From the NCBI RefSeq assembly GCF_000428585.1, contig NZ_AUAF01000020.1, positions 1-59,008 on the forward strand: a stretch of DNA of 59,008 nt. The letters are read 5' to 3'. Shown in pieces: positions 7,856 through 16,553 of the stretch. The stretch comes from Zooshikella ganghwensis DSM 15267 (GTDB taxonomy: Bacteria; Pseudomonadota; Gammaproteobacteria; Pseudomonadales; Zooshikellaceae). The notes under the pieces are model-generated. The model did no database searches, had not been told where the DNA came from, and saw nothing but the letters and a program-made list of their open reading frames with translations. The translations under genes and the position numbers were made by a program. Position 1 is the stretch's first letter, and the number at the start of each line of letters is the position of its first letter.

Positions 7856-8488
7856 TTATATGGAAATAGTTGTATTGACACCATTGATTACAACAGAGTC
7901 AATCTTTACATTAAGCTCTTTGCTCAAAGACTTAATCTTCGAAATAAGTTTCTTTTTGTCTTGGGACTCTTGAGATACATAATTTCTTATATACAGCTTT
8001 AACTTACCGTCGCTATCATATAAAAGTTTTGCGCTTTCAACAGGCAACAGTCTTGACATTGTTTCAGAAAGCTTTGTTGTTACTCTTGTTTTGCTCTTTG
8101 AAACGAATATATCTGCATCTTTTACAGTCAGTAAGCCTGTTTCGGCTTTGCCGTCTGACATAAGGTTTTTCTGTCCACTATTATAACAGTCAATATGTTT
8201 ATTAGATAGTGGAACATCTATCTGAGTTTTACTAACAACAAAACCTGTATTTATATTATTACGTACTATTTTAGATTCAAGATTTGCTTGGTGAAGAGCT
8301 GCGTTTATATGTTTGCTACTAAGAGATTCTTTTGATAGACGACGGCTTTGATCGTTTACAGAAGATTTATTTACAAACTGTAAAGTTTCCTCCCATTGTT
8401 GTAGCACTTTTTGCTTTTTATTCTTTTCTTGGGTGTTTGAGTGACATGTCTTAAGCAGGTTAAAACTATTGTGTATTGTGGCTTTCAC
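7856..8488 (-). CDS. Protein in the fliK (hook-length control) position
   Basis: The 210-residue product is hydrophilic and low in conservation, lysine- and serine-rich over residues 1-140, with a more structured C-terminus (LPVESAKLLYDSDGKLKLYI, then KLISKIKSLSKELNV and VVINGVNTTISI). Its location between fliJ and flgD is that of fliK in many flagellar operons, and FliK proteins typically have an unstructured N-terminus and compact C-terminal switch domain. The canonical Flg_hook C-terminal motif is not recognisable, and the length is about half that of FliK. It starts 2 bases after fliJ. A hook-length or substrate-switch role is inference. Confidence 0.5.
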   Translation of the reverse strand: MKATIHNSFNLLKTCHSNTQEKNKKQKVLQQWEETLQFVNKSSVNDQSRRLSKESLSSKHINAALHQANLESKIVRNNINTGFVVSKTQIDVPLSNKHIDCYNSGQKNLMSDGKAETGLLTVKDADIFVSKSKTRVTTKLSETMSRLLPVESAKLLYDSDGKLKLYIRNYVSQESQDKKKLISKIKSLSKELNVKIDSVVINGVNTTISI

Positions 8489-8490
8489 TG

Positions 8491-8955
8491 TTACTTACTT
8501 ACATAAAAGGATTGAGTAATATAAAGTTCCAAATTTTCTTCGATATCTTTGATTTCTAAAAAAAGCTGATTCTCTTTCATAGAGTTTGCAAGCTTTTCAG
8601 TCAGTTTAGTTTTGGTATGTAGCTCTTTGCAAAGTATTTGATGAGTAGATCTATAATCATTATTAAGCTTATCTTTGATTGATATGAGCTGTTCTGACTT
8701 TAGAGAAAGTTTATGGTAGTAGCCAAGCAACTGTTCATGCTTATCTGCTTGATAATGCTTAGGGCTTGTTAAGATGCTATTTAGCATATTCTCTAGTAAT
8801 GTTATTTGATCTTGATTGGTTTTAAGTTGAGAACTATTTGATTTCAACATCCTAGAAAGATGATCAAGTAACTGTACATAACCCTGAGTACGCTCTGAGC
8901 ACTTTAAAAGTAAGTACTTTATAAATGTAATTTTTTTACTTGATATTAGCTTCAT
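8491..8955 (-). CDS. fliJ: FliJ-like export chaperone
   Basis: The product is 154 residues and predicted to be almost entirely coiled coil, with heptad-like stretches (LLDHLSRMLKSNSSQLK and YHKLSLKSEQLISIKDKLN) and no membrane segment. Size, helical content and position immediately after fliI fit FliJ, the stalk-like protein that inserts in the FliI hexamer and contacts FlhA. Sequence conservation in FliJ is intrinsically low, so the assignment leans on context. It starts 16 bases after the fliI stop. Confidence 0.75.
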   Translation of the reverse strand: MKLISSKKITFIKYLLLKCSERTQGYVQLLDHLSRMLKSNSSQLKTNQDQITLLENMLNSILTSPKHYQADKHEQLLGYYHKLSLKSEQLISIKDKLNNDYRSTHQILCKELHTKTKLTEKLANSMKENQLFLEIKDIEENLELYITQSFYVSK

Positions 8956-8971
8956 TAATAGGACTATCAGT

Positions 8972-10276
8972 TTATAAGTAGTTGCTAATACGCTTGAGTA
9001 CTTCGACTCTTACTGCATGTTTATCTGTATAGAGTATGGGTTCAAGTTTCTTGTATAAAGAGATAGTATGATCATGTTCTTGATTTTTACCTTTTTCATA
9101 AGCACCTAGCTCTATCATCTCACGAATTTGGTTGTATTCAGCCAATGATTTTCTAAAACGATTGATGATATTTTGCTCGTAATCTGATGTGAGCCGGTTA
9201 TAAAGTCGACTTACACTTTGCATTAGGTCAATTGAGGGATAAAGGTTTCGATTAGCCGTTTCTCTGGAAAGTGTTATATGACCATCAAGTATTGAGCGAA
9301 CATGATCAGCAACAGGTTCATTATGATCATCTCCCTCTACAAGAACACTGAATATACATGTAATCGAGCCTTGTTTTTTAAAGTTTCCTGCGCGCTCAGC
9401 GAGCCTGGCTATCGTTGCGAAAGATGAAGGAGTATATCCTCTGGATGTCGGTGGTTCACCTACTATAAGTCCTAGTTCTCTTTGTGCCATTGCGAGGCGT
9501 GTAATAGAGTCCATCGCAAGTAAGACATCTTTGCCTTTTTTACAAAAGTATTCTGCTATAGACATGGCCGTATTTGCAGCCATAATCTTCATTATGGGGG
9601 GCTCATCTGCGGTTGCAACAACTATAATTGCGCGTTTTCGTTGTTCTTCAGTTAAAGTGTGAAAGATAAATTCATTGACCTCTCGTCCGCGCTCACCAAT
9701 TAAAGCTATAACGATGATATCTGCAAGCTGAGTTTGGGTGATTTTCCCCAATAAGGTGCTTTTTCCAACACCACTGCCAGCAAACAAACCTATACGCTGT
9801 CCTTTACCAAGGGGTAAAAAAATATCGATTAAGGGAATACCTGTTTCTAAGCGCTCACCGATTAACTGTCGGTGTAAAGGATTTTGAGCAGCACCTTCGA
9901 GGCTGATATTTTCTCCAATATCAACTTTTTCAGAACCATCAAGCGGTTCACCAATGCCATTTATAGAACAGCCAATTAATGAATTGCTGAGTGTTATTGA
10001 TGGAAACTTCCCTTGAGCAATAACACGGCTACCCAGCCGAATACCGGTAGTTTGACCAAACGGCATTAATGTGAGTTTACCATTATTAAATCCAATAACC
10101 TGGGCCGAAATAGGCTGTTGGTTATGATTGGTGATAGTGCATAGCTCACCCAGTGCGGCATCAGGACCATCACTTTCAATAGCATAGCCACGTGCTTGGG
10201 AAACAAGGCCTATTGGGGTAATTATTGAGGCTCTTGTTACGACTGACTCAAATTGTTCTATTAGACTAGTGAGCAT
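8972..10276 (-). CDS. fliI: Flagellar export ATPase FliI
   Basis: The 434-residue protein carries the Walker A motif GSGVGKST at about 167-174, GERGREVNEF, the Walker B region VLLAMDSITRLAMAQRELGL, and the SPxTxRGYTPS-like loop EPPTSRGYTPSSF of FliI/SctN ATPases. FliI hexamerises under the export gate and, with FliH and FliJ, uses ATP hydrolysis to promote unfolding and delivery of export substrates. Length is normal (about 440-460). It starts 2 bases after fliH. Catalytic residues appear intact, so energised export is expected. Confidence 0.95.
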   Translation of the reverse strand: MLTSLIEQFESVVTRASIITPIGLVSQARGYAIESDGPDAALGELCTITNHNQQPISAQVIGFNNGKLTLMPFGQTTGIRLGSRVIAQGKFPSITLSNSLIGCSINGIGEPLDGSEKVDIGENISLEGAAQNPLHRQLIGERLETGIPLIDIFLPLGKGQRIGLFAGSGVGKSTLLGKITQTQLADIIVIALIGERGREVNEFIFHTLTEEQRKRAIIVVATADEPPIMKIMAANTAMSIAEYFCKKGKDVLLAMDSITRLAMAQRELGLIVGEPPTSRGYTPSSFATIARLAERAGNFKKQGSITCIFSVLVEGDDHNEPVADHVRSILDGHITLSRETANRNLYPSIDLMQSVSRLYNRLTSDYEQNIINRFRKSLAEYNQIREMIELGAYEKGKNQEHDHTISLYKKLEPILYTDKHAVRVEVLKRISNYL

Positions 10277-10278
10277 TT

Positions 10279-10989
10279 CTACTTGTCATCGAATAAAAAA
10301 GAAATACTTTCAAGTAAACTGGATAACTGATTACTTAGTTGAGCATCCCATCCTTGATATTGACTCTTTAGAATACAGCCACCAGCCTGTATTGAGTCAT
10401 CAACAGCAAATGTCAGTTTAACTGGCTTGGCTTTAGCTTGTATTTCGGGAGTACAAAGTTTGATTCTGTTGTAATCATACTTATGTAAATAGATAACAAG
10501 TTCGTGTTGATTATCAACAGTTTGTACGGCTTGGCTAATGAGTGCAACAATGGTTTCTGACTTCGTGTAAGCTTCTCCCAAAATTTTGGTTAACGAAGAT
10601 TGAAGCATCGTGAATAAAGCATACTTATGACTTTCGATTTCTTTTAAAACTTTTTGCTTTAATAAGGTACAACATTCATTCAACGAATCATTGAGGTCAC
10701 TGAATTCTTGTTTTGACTTCTTAAGACCTTCTTCAAAACCTGCTTTATAGCCTTCACGTCGCGCATTTTGGTATTGGCTTTCAGTTGTTTCAGATAGATC
10801 TTTTTGTACCTCTGCTAGCTTGTTTTGAAGAGCTGTATTTTCAGATCTTAGCTGATCAATAAGCTTGTGTAGCTTATTCATGTGCTCATGATGTTCTTCT
10901 AAAGAAATTTGACTGTTGTCGCCATTGGCTAAGCTATGGGCTTCCTCACTTGACTTTCTTATCAGTTCATCACGAAAAATTTTTGTCAT
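10279..10989 (-). CDS. fliH: FliH, ATPase regulator of flagellar export
   Basis: The 236-residue product has a central coiled coil (about 35-70, LHKLIDQLRSENTALQNKLAE), the small-residue-rich helix GYKAGFEEGLKKSKQE typical of FliH, and a C-terminal domain with IQAGGCILKSQYQGWDAQL, matching the conserved FliH/SctL C-terminus. FliH dimers bind FliI and tether it to FliN in the C-ring. It overlaps the upstream 149-residue gene by 4 bases and precedes fliI by 2. Length is normal for the family. Confidence 0.9.
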   Translation of the reverse strand: MTKIFRDELIRKSSEEAHSLANGDNSQISLEEHHEHMNKLHKLIDQLRSENTALQNKLAEVQKDLSETTESQYQNARREGYKAGFEEGLKKSKQEFSDLNDSLNECCTLLKQKVLKEIESHKYALFTMLQSSLTKILGEAYTKSETIVALISQAVQTVDNQHELVIYLHKYDYNRIKLCTPEIQAKAKPVKLTFAVDDSIQAGGCILKSQYQGWDAQLSNQLSSLLESISFLFDDK

Positions 10990-11435
10990 GAAGAGACCTC
11001 AGTTTTTACTAACGTATCTTCAATAAGTCTGTTAAGCGCTTCTTGTGTATGCTTTGTAATCTTTCCATTAGCCTCAGCATAACCGTTTACTTTATCGACT
11101 GCATAGTTATATAAAAAGGGTGGTAAGCCTTCGAATGCTGTCATGCATTTATTTTGAACACAGCTTTCTCTTTGTACATTGTTGTTTTTAGGAAGATAGT
11201 TGTTGCTACTAGCGGTATCACTCAAAGTAAATGCTGAAGTGGCTTGATTTATTAGCTCATTAGTCTCGTCAAAAGACAGATTTGCATATTTTGCTTTGCT
11301 AACAGTCTTTAAAATAGACTTAATCCGGACACGCTGTTTTTTTTCGAGCTTACGTAGTATCCAGTAACGATCAAGCCAGCTTAACTGAGCCAGCTTAAGT
11401 GCAACTATTTTCTCAGAAGGCAGTTCATCGTTCAT
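10986..11435 (-). CDS. Uncharacterised 149-residue protein in the fliG slot
   Basis: Between fliF and fliH most flagellar operons encode FliG (about 330 residues). Here the only gene is this 149-residue protein, which I do not recognise as FliG: no armadillo-like repeats, no charged FliG C-terminal motor helix and no EHPQ motif are visible. The N-terminus is helical and basic (LAQLSWLDRYWILRKLEKKQ), a polar linker follows (about 75-95), and a C-terminal helical segment (about 100-149) ends the protein. It overlaps fliF by 11 bases and fliH by 4, so it belongs to the operon. It may bridge FliF and the FliM-like/FliN ring or the ATPase complex; this is inference. Confidence 0.6.
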   Translation of the reverse strand: MNDELPSEKIVALKLAQLSWLDRYWILRKLEKKQRVRIKSILKTVSKAKYANLSFDETNELINQATSAFTLSDTASSNNYLPKNNNVQRESCVQNKCMTAFEGLPPFLYNYAVDKVNGYAEANGKITKHTQEALNRLIEDTLVKTEVSS

Positions 11436-12837
11436 TTGAATCCACCTTTAGCCAATCCTTTACTTCAAGTAGTAATTGCTGTCTTTCGTCTTTTGTAAGT
11501 CGCTCAGGTTTTTTCTTCCTAATGGTAAGTAAAACGATTAGAAATAGGGTAATACCGGTTAGTGAAAAAACAAGGGATACGACTTCTTTCTTTTCAAGAA
11601 CTTTATCAGCCAGGGTTTGAAAGAACGTATTTTCGGAATTAGGTGTATCAAAAATAGGCTGTGGATTATATTCATCGTTATTTGCTTTTGACTCAGGTAG
11701 TTGCAATGCAGGGATAACGCTAACTGAAATGCTGTCACCGCGGCCAGGTTGTAAACCAACAGATTTGGAAATTAAATCTGTAAGCTTATTTTGATCTGTG
11801 TTGCTTATCTCAGATGATAATAATACTGCTACCGTAATAGATTTTATTGTACCTGCAGGCTGCTTTTTTGTTCTTGTTTCTTTCGAGAACACATACTCTC
11901 TTCTTATATGTTCATCTGTGAGTCTGTCAGTTAAAGCCATATCATTTTGCTTATCTTTAGCAAATTGATACTTTTTATCCTCTACTGTTTGTCTAACGAT
12001 TACTTTGCCATTTTCACGCACAGGAATGGAATGTTCTTGATGGATTGACTCACTGACCTGATTTAATGCAATATCAATATTAACGGTGTACTGACTGTTA
12101 GCGACAATTCTTCTTAATAAACGCTCTACTTTCTTTTGATAGAATAGCTCTAAATCTCTTTTTTGATTTATAGCGCTAAAAGCAGAAAATTTACTAGCGT
12201 CAGTAGATAGTTGTTGTCCATTTTGATCTATGATTGTAACCTGGTTAGACAATAGGTTTGGCACTGCTGATGCTACAAGAGTACGTAAACCTTCGATTTG
12301 CAAAGGACTGAGTTTTTTACCAGGGTGTAACGCTAATGTAACCGAAGCTTTTGCTTTAGACGAGTTTGCTCTAAATGCTCTGGTTTCAGGTAACACTATA
12401 TGAACTCTTGAAAATCTTACTTCTTCAAGTGTATTGATGGTTCGAACAAGCTCTCCTTGAAGTGCGCGCTGATAATTGATTTTCTGTGCAAATTTAGAAA
12501 TTCCATAGTCTGCTTGGTCGAATAACTCAAGCCCTGGTAGTTGATTTTGCTCTAACCCACTATTAGCAATTGCTAAGCGAGCTTTGTGTAGCTGATCAGG
12601 ATCAACATATAAGCTATTCTGATCATCAATCGTATAATCGATACCTGAACGATTTAACTCTTTAACTATCAGGCTTTGCTCTTGTTGTGATAAGTTACTG
12701 AAGAGTAATGAGTAGTTTTGAGAAAACAACAAAAATAAAGATATTGCAGCAAGCAAAAGAATTGCTACTACAAGTAAAATAAATGAAATTCGATTCTTTT
12801 GGCTAATGCTATGCCAGATATTCATAAAAGTATTCAT
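11425..12837 (-). CDS. fliF: MS-ring protein FliF
   Basis: The preferred start is the ATG at 12837, 4 bases after the fliE stop, giving 470 residues; a TTG at 12879 inside fliE would add 14. An N-terminal transmembrane helix (ISFILLVVAILLLAAI) leads to the ring-building motifs NYSLLFSNLSQQEQ and GLELFDQADYGISKFAQKINY, then RVHIVLPETRAF. A second transmembrane helix near the C-terminus (LVFSLTGITLFLIVLL) precedes a short cytoplasmic tail (LLLEVKDWLKVD). The protein is shorter than typical FliF (550-570), mainly in the periplasmic part after the ring domains. The tail resembles the FliG-binding helix, although no FliG is encoded nearby. Confidence 0.92.
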   Translation of the reverse strand: MNTFMNIWHSISQKNRISFILLVVAILLLAAISLFLLFSQNYSLLFSNLSQQEQSLIVKELNRSGIDYTIDDQNSLYVDPDQLHKARLAIANSGLEQNQLPGLELFDQADYGISKFAQKINYQRALQGELVRTINTLEEVRFSRVHIVLPETRAFRANSSKAKASVTLALHPGKKLSPLQIEGLRTLVASAVPNLLSNQVTIIDQNGQQLSTDASKFSAFSAINQKRDLELFYQKKVERLLRRIVANSQYTVNIDIALNQVSESIHQEHSIPVRENGKVIVRQTVEDKKYQFAKDKQNDMALTDRLTDEHIRREYVFSKETRTKKQPAGTIKSITVAVLLSSEISNTDQNKLTDLISKSVGLQPGRGDSISVSVIPALQLPESKANNDEYNPQPIFDTPNSENTFFQTLADKVLEKKEVVSLVFSLTGITLFLIVLLTIRKKKPERLTKDERQQLLLEVKDWLKVDSNER

Positions 12838-12841
12838 CAGT

Positions 12842-13132
12842 TTAAACTTGTAGACGCATAATTTCTTGCAACCCTTCAATACACTTATTTCTGACCTGAA
12901 TTGCCAGGTTCAGATTACGGGAAGCTTTATCTATTTGCTGCATAACTTGATGCAAATTTTCGATCTCACCTGAGGCCATTTTTAAAGCGCTAGATTCAGC
13001 TGTTTTATATTGCTGATCTAATGAGTTTATTTGCTGAATAATAGCATCAAAGCCACTGCCACTGATGGCTGTTTTAGGTTGAAGCTGGTTATAACTAATG
13101 CCATTAATTGCTTCTATTGATTCAATATTCAC
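12842..13132 (-). CDS. fliE: Hook-basal-body adaptor FliE
   Basis: The 96-residue product ends in the conserved FliE pattern (NLAIQVRNKCIEGLQEIMRLQV) and has the mid-protein segment EIENLHQVMQQIDKASRNL. FliE connects the MS ring and export gate to the proximal rod and is an early export substrate. Length is close to the family norm of about 104. It follows flgC by 3 bases and precedes fliF by 4. Nothing odd is seen. Confidence 0.93.
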   Translation of the reverse strand: MNIESIEAINGISYNQLQPKTAISGSGFDAIIQQINSLDQQYKTAESSALKMASGEIENLHQVMQQIDKASRNLNLAIQVRNKCIEGLQEIMRLQV

Positions 13133-13135
13133 ATG

Positions 13136-13510
13136 CTACCTTTCTAATACAAGTTGTGCCATTTTTTTACTAGCGTTGAAAACACTTAAGTTTGCTTCGT
13201 AAGCACGAGTAGCCATCATCATCTTCATCATCTGGTCGGCCATATTTATATTGGGTCTTTCAATAAAGCCATCGCTACTTGCTAAGGGATGCTTTGGATT
13301 GAATGTCTTAATTGGCTGTGTTTTTATTTCTTTTACCTGTGCTTGACCGATGCTAAATGGTTCTGATGAATTAGTGACTACAAGTTCTAGCGCCCTATAA
13401 GTTTCTCCAGGCCTTGCAACAGTATTTGCATGTGCAACATTTTGAGCAATTAGATTTAACTGCTGTTTTTGCAGTGACATACCTATTTCGCTTAATGCGA
13501 AGCTATCCAT
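13136..13510 (-). CDS. flgC: Proximal rod protein FlgC
   Basis: The 124-residue protein has the rod-protein N-terminus (GMSLQKQQLNLIAQNVAHANTV), the central PNINMADQMMKMMMATRAYEAN, and a C-terminal helix, which together define FlgC. It polymerises in the periplasm as part of the rod. Length is slightly short compared with E. coli (134). Its start overlaps the flgB stop by one base, indicating coupled translation. Confidence 0.93.
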   Translation of the reverse strand: MDSFALSEIGMSLQKQQLNLIAQNVAHANTVARPGETYRALELVVTNSSEPFSIGQAQVKEIKTQPIKTFNPKHPLASSDGFIERPNINMADQMMKMMMATRAYEANLSVFNASKKMAQLVLER

Positions 13511-13893
13511 TATGACTTACCTTCCTTTATTGCCAGTGTTAGCATGTTATTTAATTTACTTTTGGCTGTAAGAATTGCTTGATAATGAATGACATTTTTA
13601 GATAACTTTGCAAGTTCTTTTTCAAGCTCTATTTTGCTAGCGGTAGAGTCTGATTGTATGTTGTGCTCTGGAACCCACTGCTTGATACTGTTAATCGCAC
13701 TTTGTGAAGAGTGAGAGTTATCTAAGCTATTGATTAGCGCTGTAAAATTATTATTTGTCTTGATAGTTTTTGCTTTATAGCCTTGAGTATCTACATTAGC
13801 AATATTATTTGCAATTAACTTATGCTCCAGCAGCGTTCCTTCTAAAAACTTATTAAGAAGGCTTACTGTCGATGTTTCTAGTAATAGGCTCAT
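13510..13893 (-). CDS. flgB: Proximal rod protein FlgB
   Basis: The 127-residue product carries the rod signature NNIANVDTQGYKAKTIKT near the N-terminus and a C-terminal helix (YQAILTAKSKLNNMLTLAIKEG) typical of FlgB. It forms the proximal rod with FlgC and FlgF on FliE. The gene lies 15 bases after flgI and overlaps flgC by one base. Length is in the normal range (about 130-138). Confidence 0.93.
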   Translation of the reverse strand: MSLLLETSTVSLLNKFLEGTLLEHKLIANNIANVDTQGYKAKTIKTNNNFTALINSLDNSHSSQSAINSIKQWVPEHNIQSDSTASKIELEKELAKLSKNVIHYQAILTAKSKLNNMLTLAIKEGKS

Positions 13894-13908
13894 AAAATAT
13901 ATGCTCCG

Positions 13909-15021
13909 CTATTTTATGATAAGTTCTGCATGTAAAGCGCCGGAAGATTTTATTGCTTGCAAGATAGATATTAAGTCCCGTGTACTCACACGTATCTTGC
14001 GTAATGCTGTCACTAAATTACCTACGGTTGTTCCAGATGGCATTGAAATGGCAGTAACAACATCTTCTTTCACTTCAATTTGGATATCGGGCACAACAGT
14101 GGTATTAATGCCAGATGATGAGTTGATGTTGGCTTGAATATTTATATTAGGTTGTGAAGTAACATAATCAGTAGTAATTGATAGTTCGATATTACCATGA
14201 GAAACCGTAATACTATCGATTATAACATCACTTCCTGACACAACTGTACCCGTTCGTTCATTGATGATTATTTTAGCCACATTATCAGGAATAATTGTCA
14301 AATGCTCTATTGTCGCTATTAAGTCAACATAATCATATTGGCTGTTTTGACGTAGAACAATCTTACCAGGACTTACTGCGCTGACATGTACACCTTTTAA
14401 CTTTTGTTTTAGTTTCTGCTTTATTCTGGCTGCGGTTGTAAAGTCAGGCTCTTTTAGTAAAAGTGTAATGTCGCCATTATGATTTACAATGTTATTTGTT
14501 ATGGCTTTTTCAACGCTGAGTCCATCAGGAATACTTGCGACAGTAGGATGATTTTTTTGGATTATATTGCCGTATAGGTCGTACTTAAATCCACCTACGG
14601 AAACAGGGCCTTGTGCTAAACCATATATCTTACCATCCGCTCCTCTTAGCGGGGCAAGTAATAAGGTACCTCCCACCAGGCTTCTTGCATCTCCTAAAGA
14701 TGCAATATTAACATCAAGTTTATCACCTTTATTGGCAAATGCAGGGAGTTTGGCTGTTACCATAACGGCTGCAACATTACGACTACTGATATCTGAGTCG
14801 GAAACACGAATACCAAACCTAAGTAATGCATTTGAGATAGAATGAACCGTAGCTTGACTGCGTCTACTATCACCAGTACCTGCTAATCCAACTACAATGC
14901 CGTAGCCTGTTAAGGCATTTTCTCGCACACCTTCTATTCGAACCAGATTTTTTAGTTGAATGGGGGTTGCATGTGCTGCTAATGCGAAAAGCATTGTCAA
15001 AATTACTACAAGCTGCTTCAT
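13909..15021 (-). CDS. flgI: Flagellar P-ring protein FlgI
   Basis: The 370-residue protein has a clear signal peptide (cleavage likely after AAHA) followed by the FlgI segments VRIEGVRENALTGYGIVVGLAGTGD and NVAAVMVTAKLPAFANKGDKLDV. The C-terminus with LVTALRKIRVSTRDLISILQAIK is also characteristic. FlgI builds the P ring around the rod in the peptidoglycan layer. Length equals the usual 365-370. The gene starts one base after flgH ends. A P ring strongly implies a flagellum-type rather than injectisome-type envelope passage. Confidence 0.95.
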   Translation of the reverse strand: MKQLVVILTMLFALAAHATPIQLKNLVRIEGVRENALTGYGIVVGLAGTGDSRRSQATVHSISNALLRFGIRVSDSDISSRNVAAVMVTAKLPAFANKGDKLDVNIASLGDARSLVGGTLLLAPLRGADGKIYGLAQGPVSVGGFKYDLYGNIIQKNHPTVASIPDGLSVEKAITNNIVNHNGDITLLLKEPDFTTAARIKQKLKQKLKGVHVSAVSPGKIVLRQNSQYDYVDLIATIEHLTIIPDNVAKIIINERTGTVVSGSDVIIDSITVSHGNIELSITTDYVTSQPNINIQANINSSSGINTTVVPDIQIEVKEDVVTAISMPSGTTVGNLVTALRKIRVSTRDLISILQAIKSSGALHAELIIK

Positions 15022-15579
15022 TTAAAAGCCTAACCAAGAAAAAAATCGAGTAAAAAAGCTGGGTTCATCATTGTCAAAGCCAGTATACTCAATATCAGCC
15101 TGACTAATTCTAGTCGATAAGATATTGTTGTTTGAATCTATATGTTCTGGTCTAATCCAGCCCTTCACAGATATAAACTGCTCTTCACCATCAATCAATA
15201 TTTTTTGTTTGCCTTCAAGTCTTAATCTACCTAGCCGGTCTTTTTCAATTATATCGACTGTTATTTGGGCTTGTAGCTTGCCATAACGCGTTGCTGAGTC
15301 TGTACCATTATATCCAAAGTTAAGCCCAAGACTGCCTTTTTCTTCTCGCGTAGAAGTTGAAAACTTACCACCTACATTTACACTTTGATCATTATTACTT
15401 TGGTTATTTGTTGCTGCGGAAGATTTTTCAACTACCAAAACGGTAACACTGTCACCTACTTTTTTAGCAATAGGATCTTCGACTAACGACTGATAGGTGT
15501 CTTCAGAATAAAGAGATGTAGCGTTGGCTTGGCTGCAAAAAATACAGCAAGCTAGCAGTGTAAGTTTAAACTTTCTCAT
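15022..15579 (-). CDS. flgH: Flagellar L-ring protein FlgH
   Basis: The 185-residue product contains the FlgH core: IAKKVGDSVTVLVVEKSSA, ITVDIIEKDRLGRLRLEGKQ and the C-terminal ISQADIEYTG with a final aromatic helix (RFFSWLGF). It is shorter than usual (about 220-235), mainly near the N-terminus. FlgH is normally an outer-membrane lipoprotein; here LLAC at 8-11 could be a lipobox although the preceding segment is very short, and an ordinary cleavage site after QANA is the alternative. Adjacent flgI and flgA genes support the call. Confidence 0.9.
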   Translation of the reverse strand: MRKFKLTLLACCIFCSQANATSLYSEDTYQSLVEDPIAKKVGDSVTVLVVEKSSAATNNQSNNDQSVNVGGKFSTSTREEKGSLGLNFGYNGTDSATRYGKLQAQITVDIIEKDRLGRLRLEGKQKILIDGEEQFISVKGWIRPEHIDSNNNILSTRISQADIEYTGFDNDEPSFFTRFFSWLGF

Positions 15580-15580
15580 T

Positions 15581-16549
15581 TTAATTAATTACATGAATCA
15601 TGTTGGTGTTGATTACTATACCATAAAAATTTTCACCTGAACTCAAAGATTGCACTTTAATACGTTGGTTGATATTGCCATCTTGGAGTGCTTTTACATA
15701 GGTTTTGATAGTTATGCCACTATGCGTTGTTTTTGCAAGGGTTACCGCATTTTTTTCAACCGCTGGTAATTCTTCTAAGTGAGTTGTAAGTAAAACGGTG
15801 CCTGCAGGTAAGCTACGCTTATAACGATATTTAAGAAGCTTAGGGTTTTTAACTAATTTTGCTACAGGTGTTTTTGCAATATCAACGATTTGTCGAGAAA
15901 CCTGAGACTGATGAAAATGATTATTGGCCTGTTGAGTTTGAGATAAAACCCAAGCATGCTGCTTTAACGTTACACTAAACCAGATAGGAACTGTTTTACT
16001 GTTTTTACTTGTTTTGATAGTTGCCCATACGCAAGTACGTTTCAAAAACTGGTTATCAAGGTTGCGTTTAAAGCTTAAAGTATAGTTTTGTTCACTTACA
16101 TAGACATCAGGTATATCACTTACTAATTCAATAACAATATCTTCTGCAAGTGGTACTAACTGATTGTGCAAAAAACGTTTAGCTTGTAACGCTAGTTCAT
16201 TTATGGCTACTGAATAACCTTTCCGAGTCACTTTTACTGTATCGTAACTTTGTATTTGAAAGTCTTTTAGCACTAATGCCAAGTTACGCTCTAATTTACT
16301 TTTAGTGAGTACTGTGTATTGTGCAGGTTTTAATCCCAAGATAATTTGTTGATTTAAGACTTTGTCAATTTTTGTGGATGACTCTGTCGTTGATATAAGC
16401 TTTACAATTGATTTCAGCTTTGGGTTTGACTCATTTACAATCACTGCAGGAGGTAGTTGGAACAACGTACCTCCCAAAGCACTTATGGGAAGAATAGGTA
16501 GTATCAGTAGATTGATAATAATGGCTGATAATAACGTATTCTTAAGCAT
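15581..16549 (-). CDS. flgA: P-ring assembly chaperone FlgA (long form)
   Basis: A signal peptide opens this 322-residue protein. Residues about 240-322 form the SAF/FlgA C-terminal domain (RSLPAGTVLLTTHLEELPAV, then QDGNINQRIKVQSLSSG and a terminal short strand), the conserved part of FlgA. The N-terminal 150 residues correspond to the extension found in longer FlgA proteins. FlgA is a periplasmic chaperone needed for FlgI polymerisation, consistent with the flgI and flgH genes directly downstream. It is separated from flgG by 4 bases. Confidence 0.85.
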   Translation of the reverse strand: MLKNTLLSAIIINLLILPILPISALGGTLFQLPPAVIVNESNPKLKSIVKLISTTESSTKIDKVLNQQIILGLKPAQYTVLTKSKLERNLALVLKDFQIQSYDTVKVTRKGYSVAINELALQAKRFLHNQLVPLAEDIVIELVSDIPDVYVSEQNYTLSFKRNLDNQFLKRTCVWATIKTSKNSKTVPIWFSVTLKQHAWVLSQTQQANNHFHQSQVSRQIVDIAKTPVAKLVKNPKLLKYRYKRSLPAGTVLLTTHLEELPAVEKNAVTLAKTTHSGITIKTYVKALQDGNINQRIKVQSLSSGENFYGIVINTNMIHVIN

Positions 16550-16553
16550 TTTT

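Noticed and set aside
14567-14845. 92-residue plus-strand frame within flgI
   Set aside because: Shadow of the flgI coding sequence; no signal of its own.
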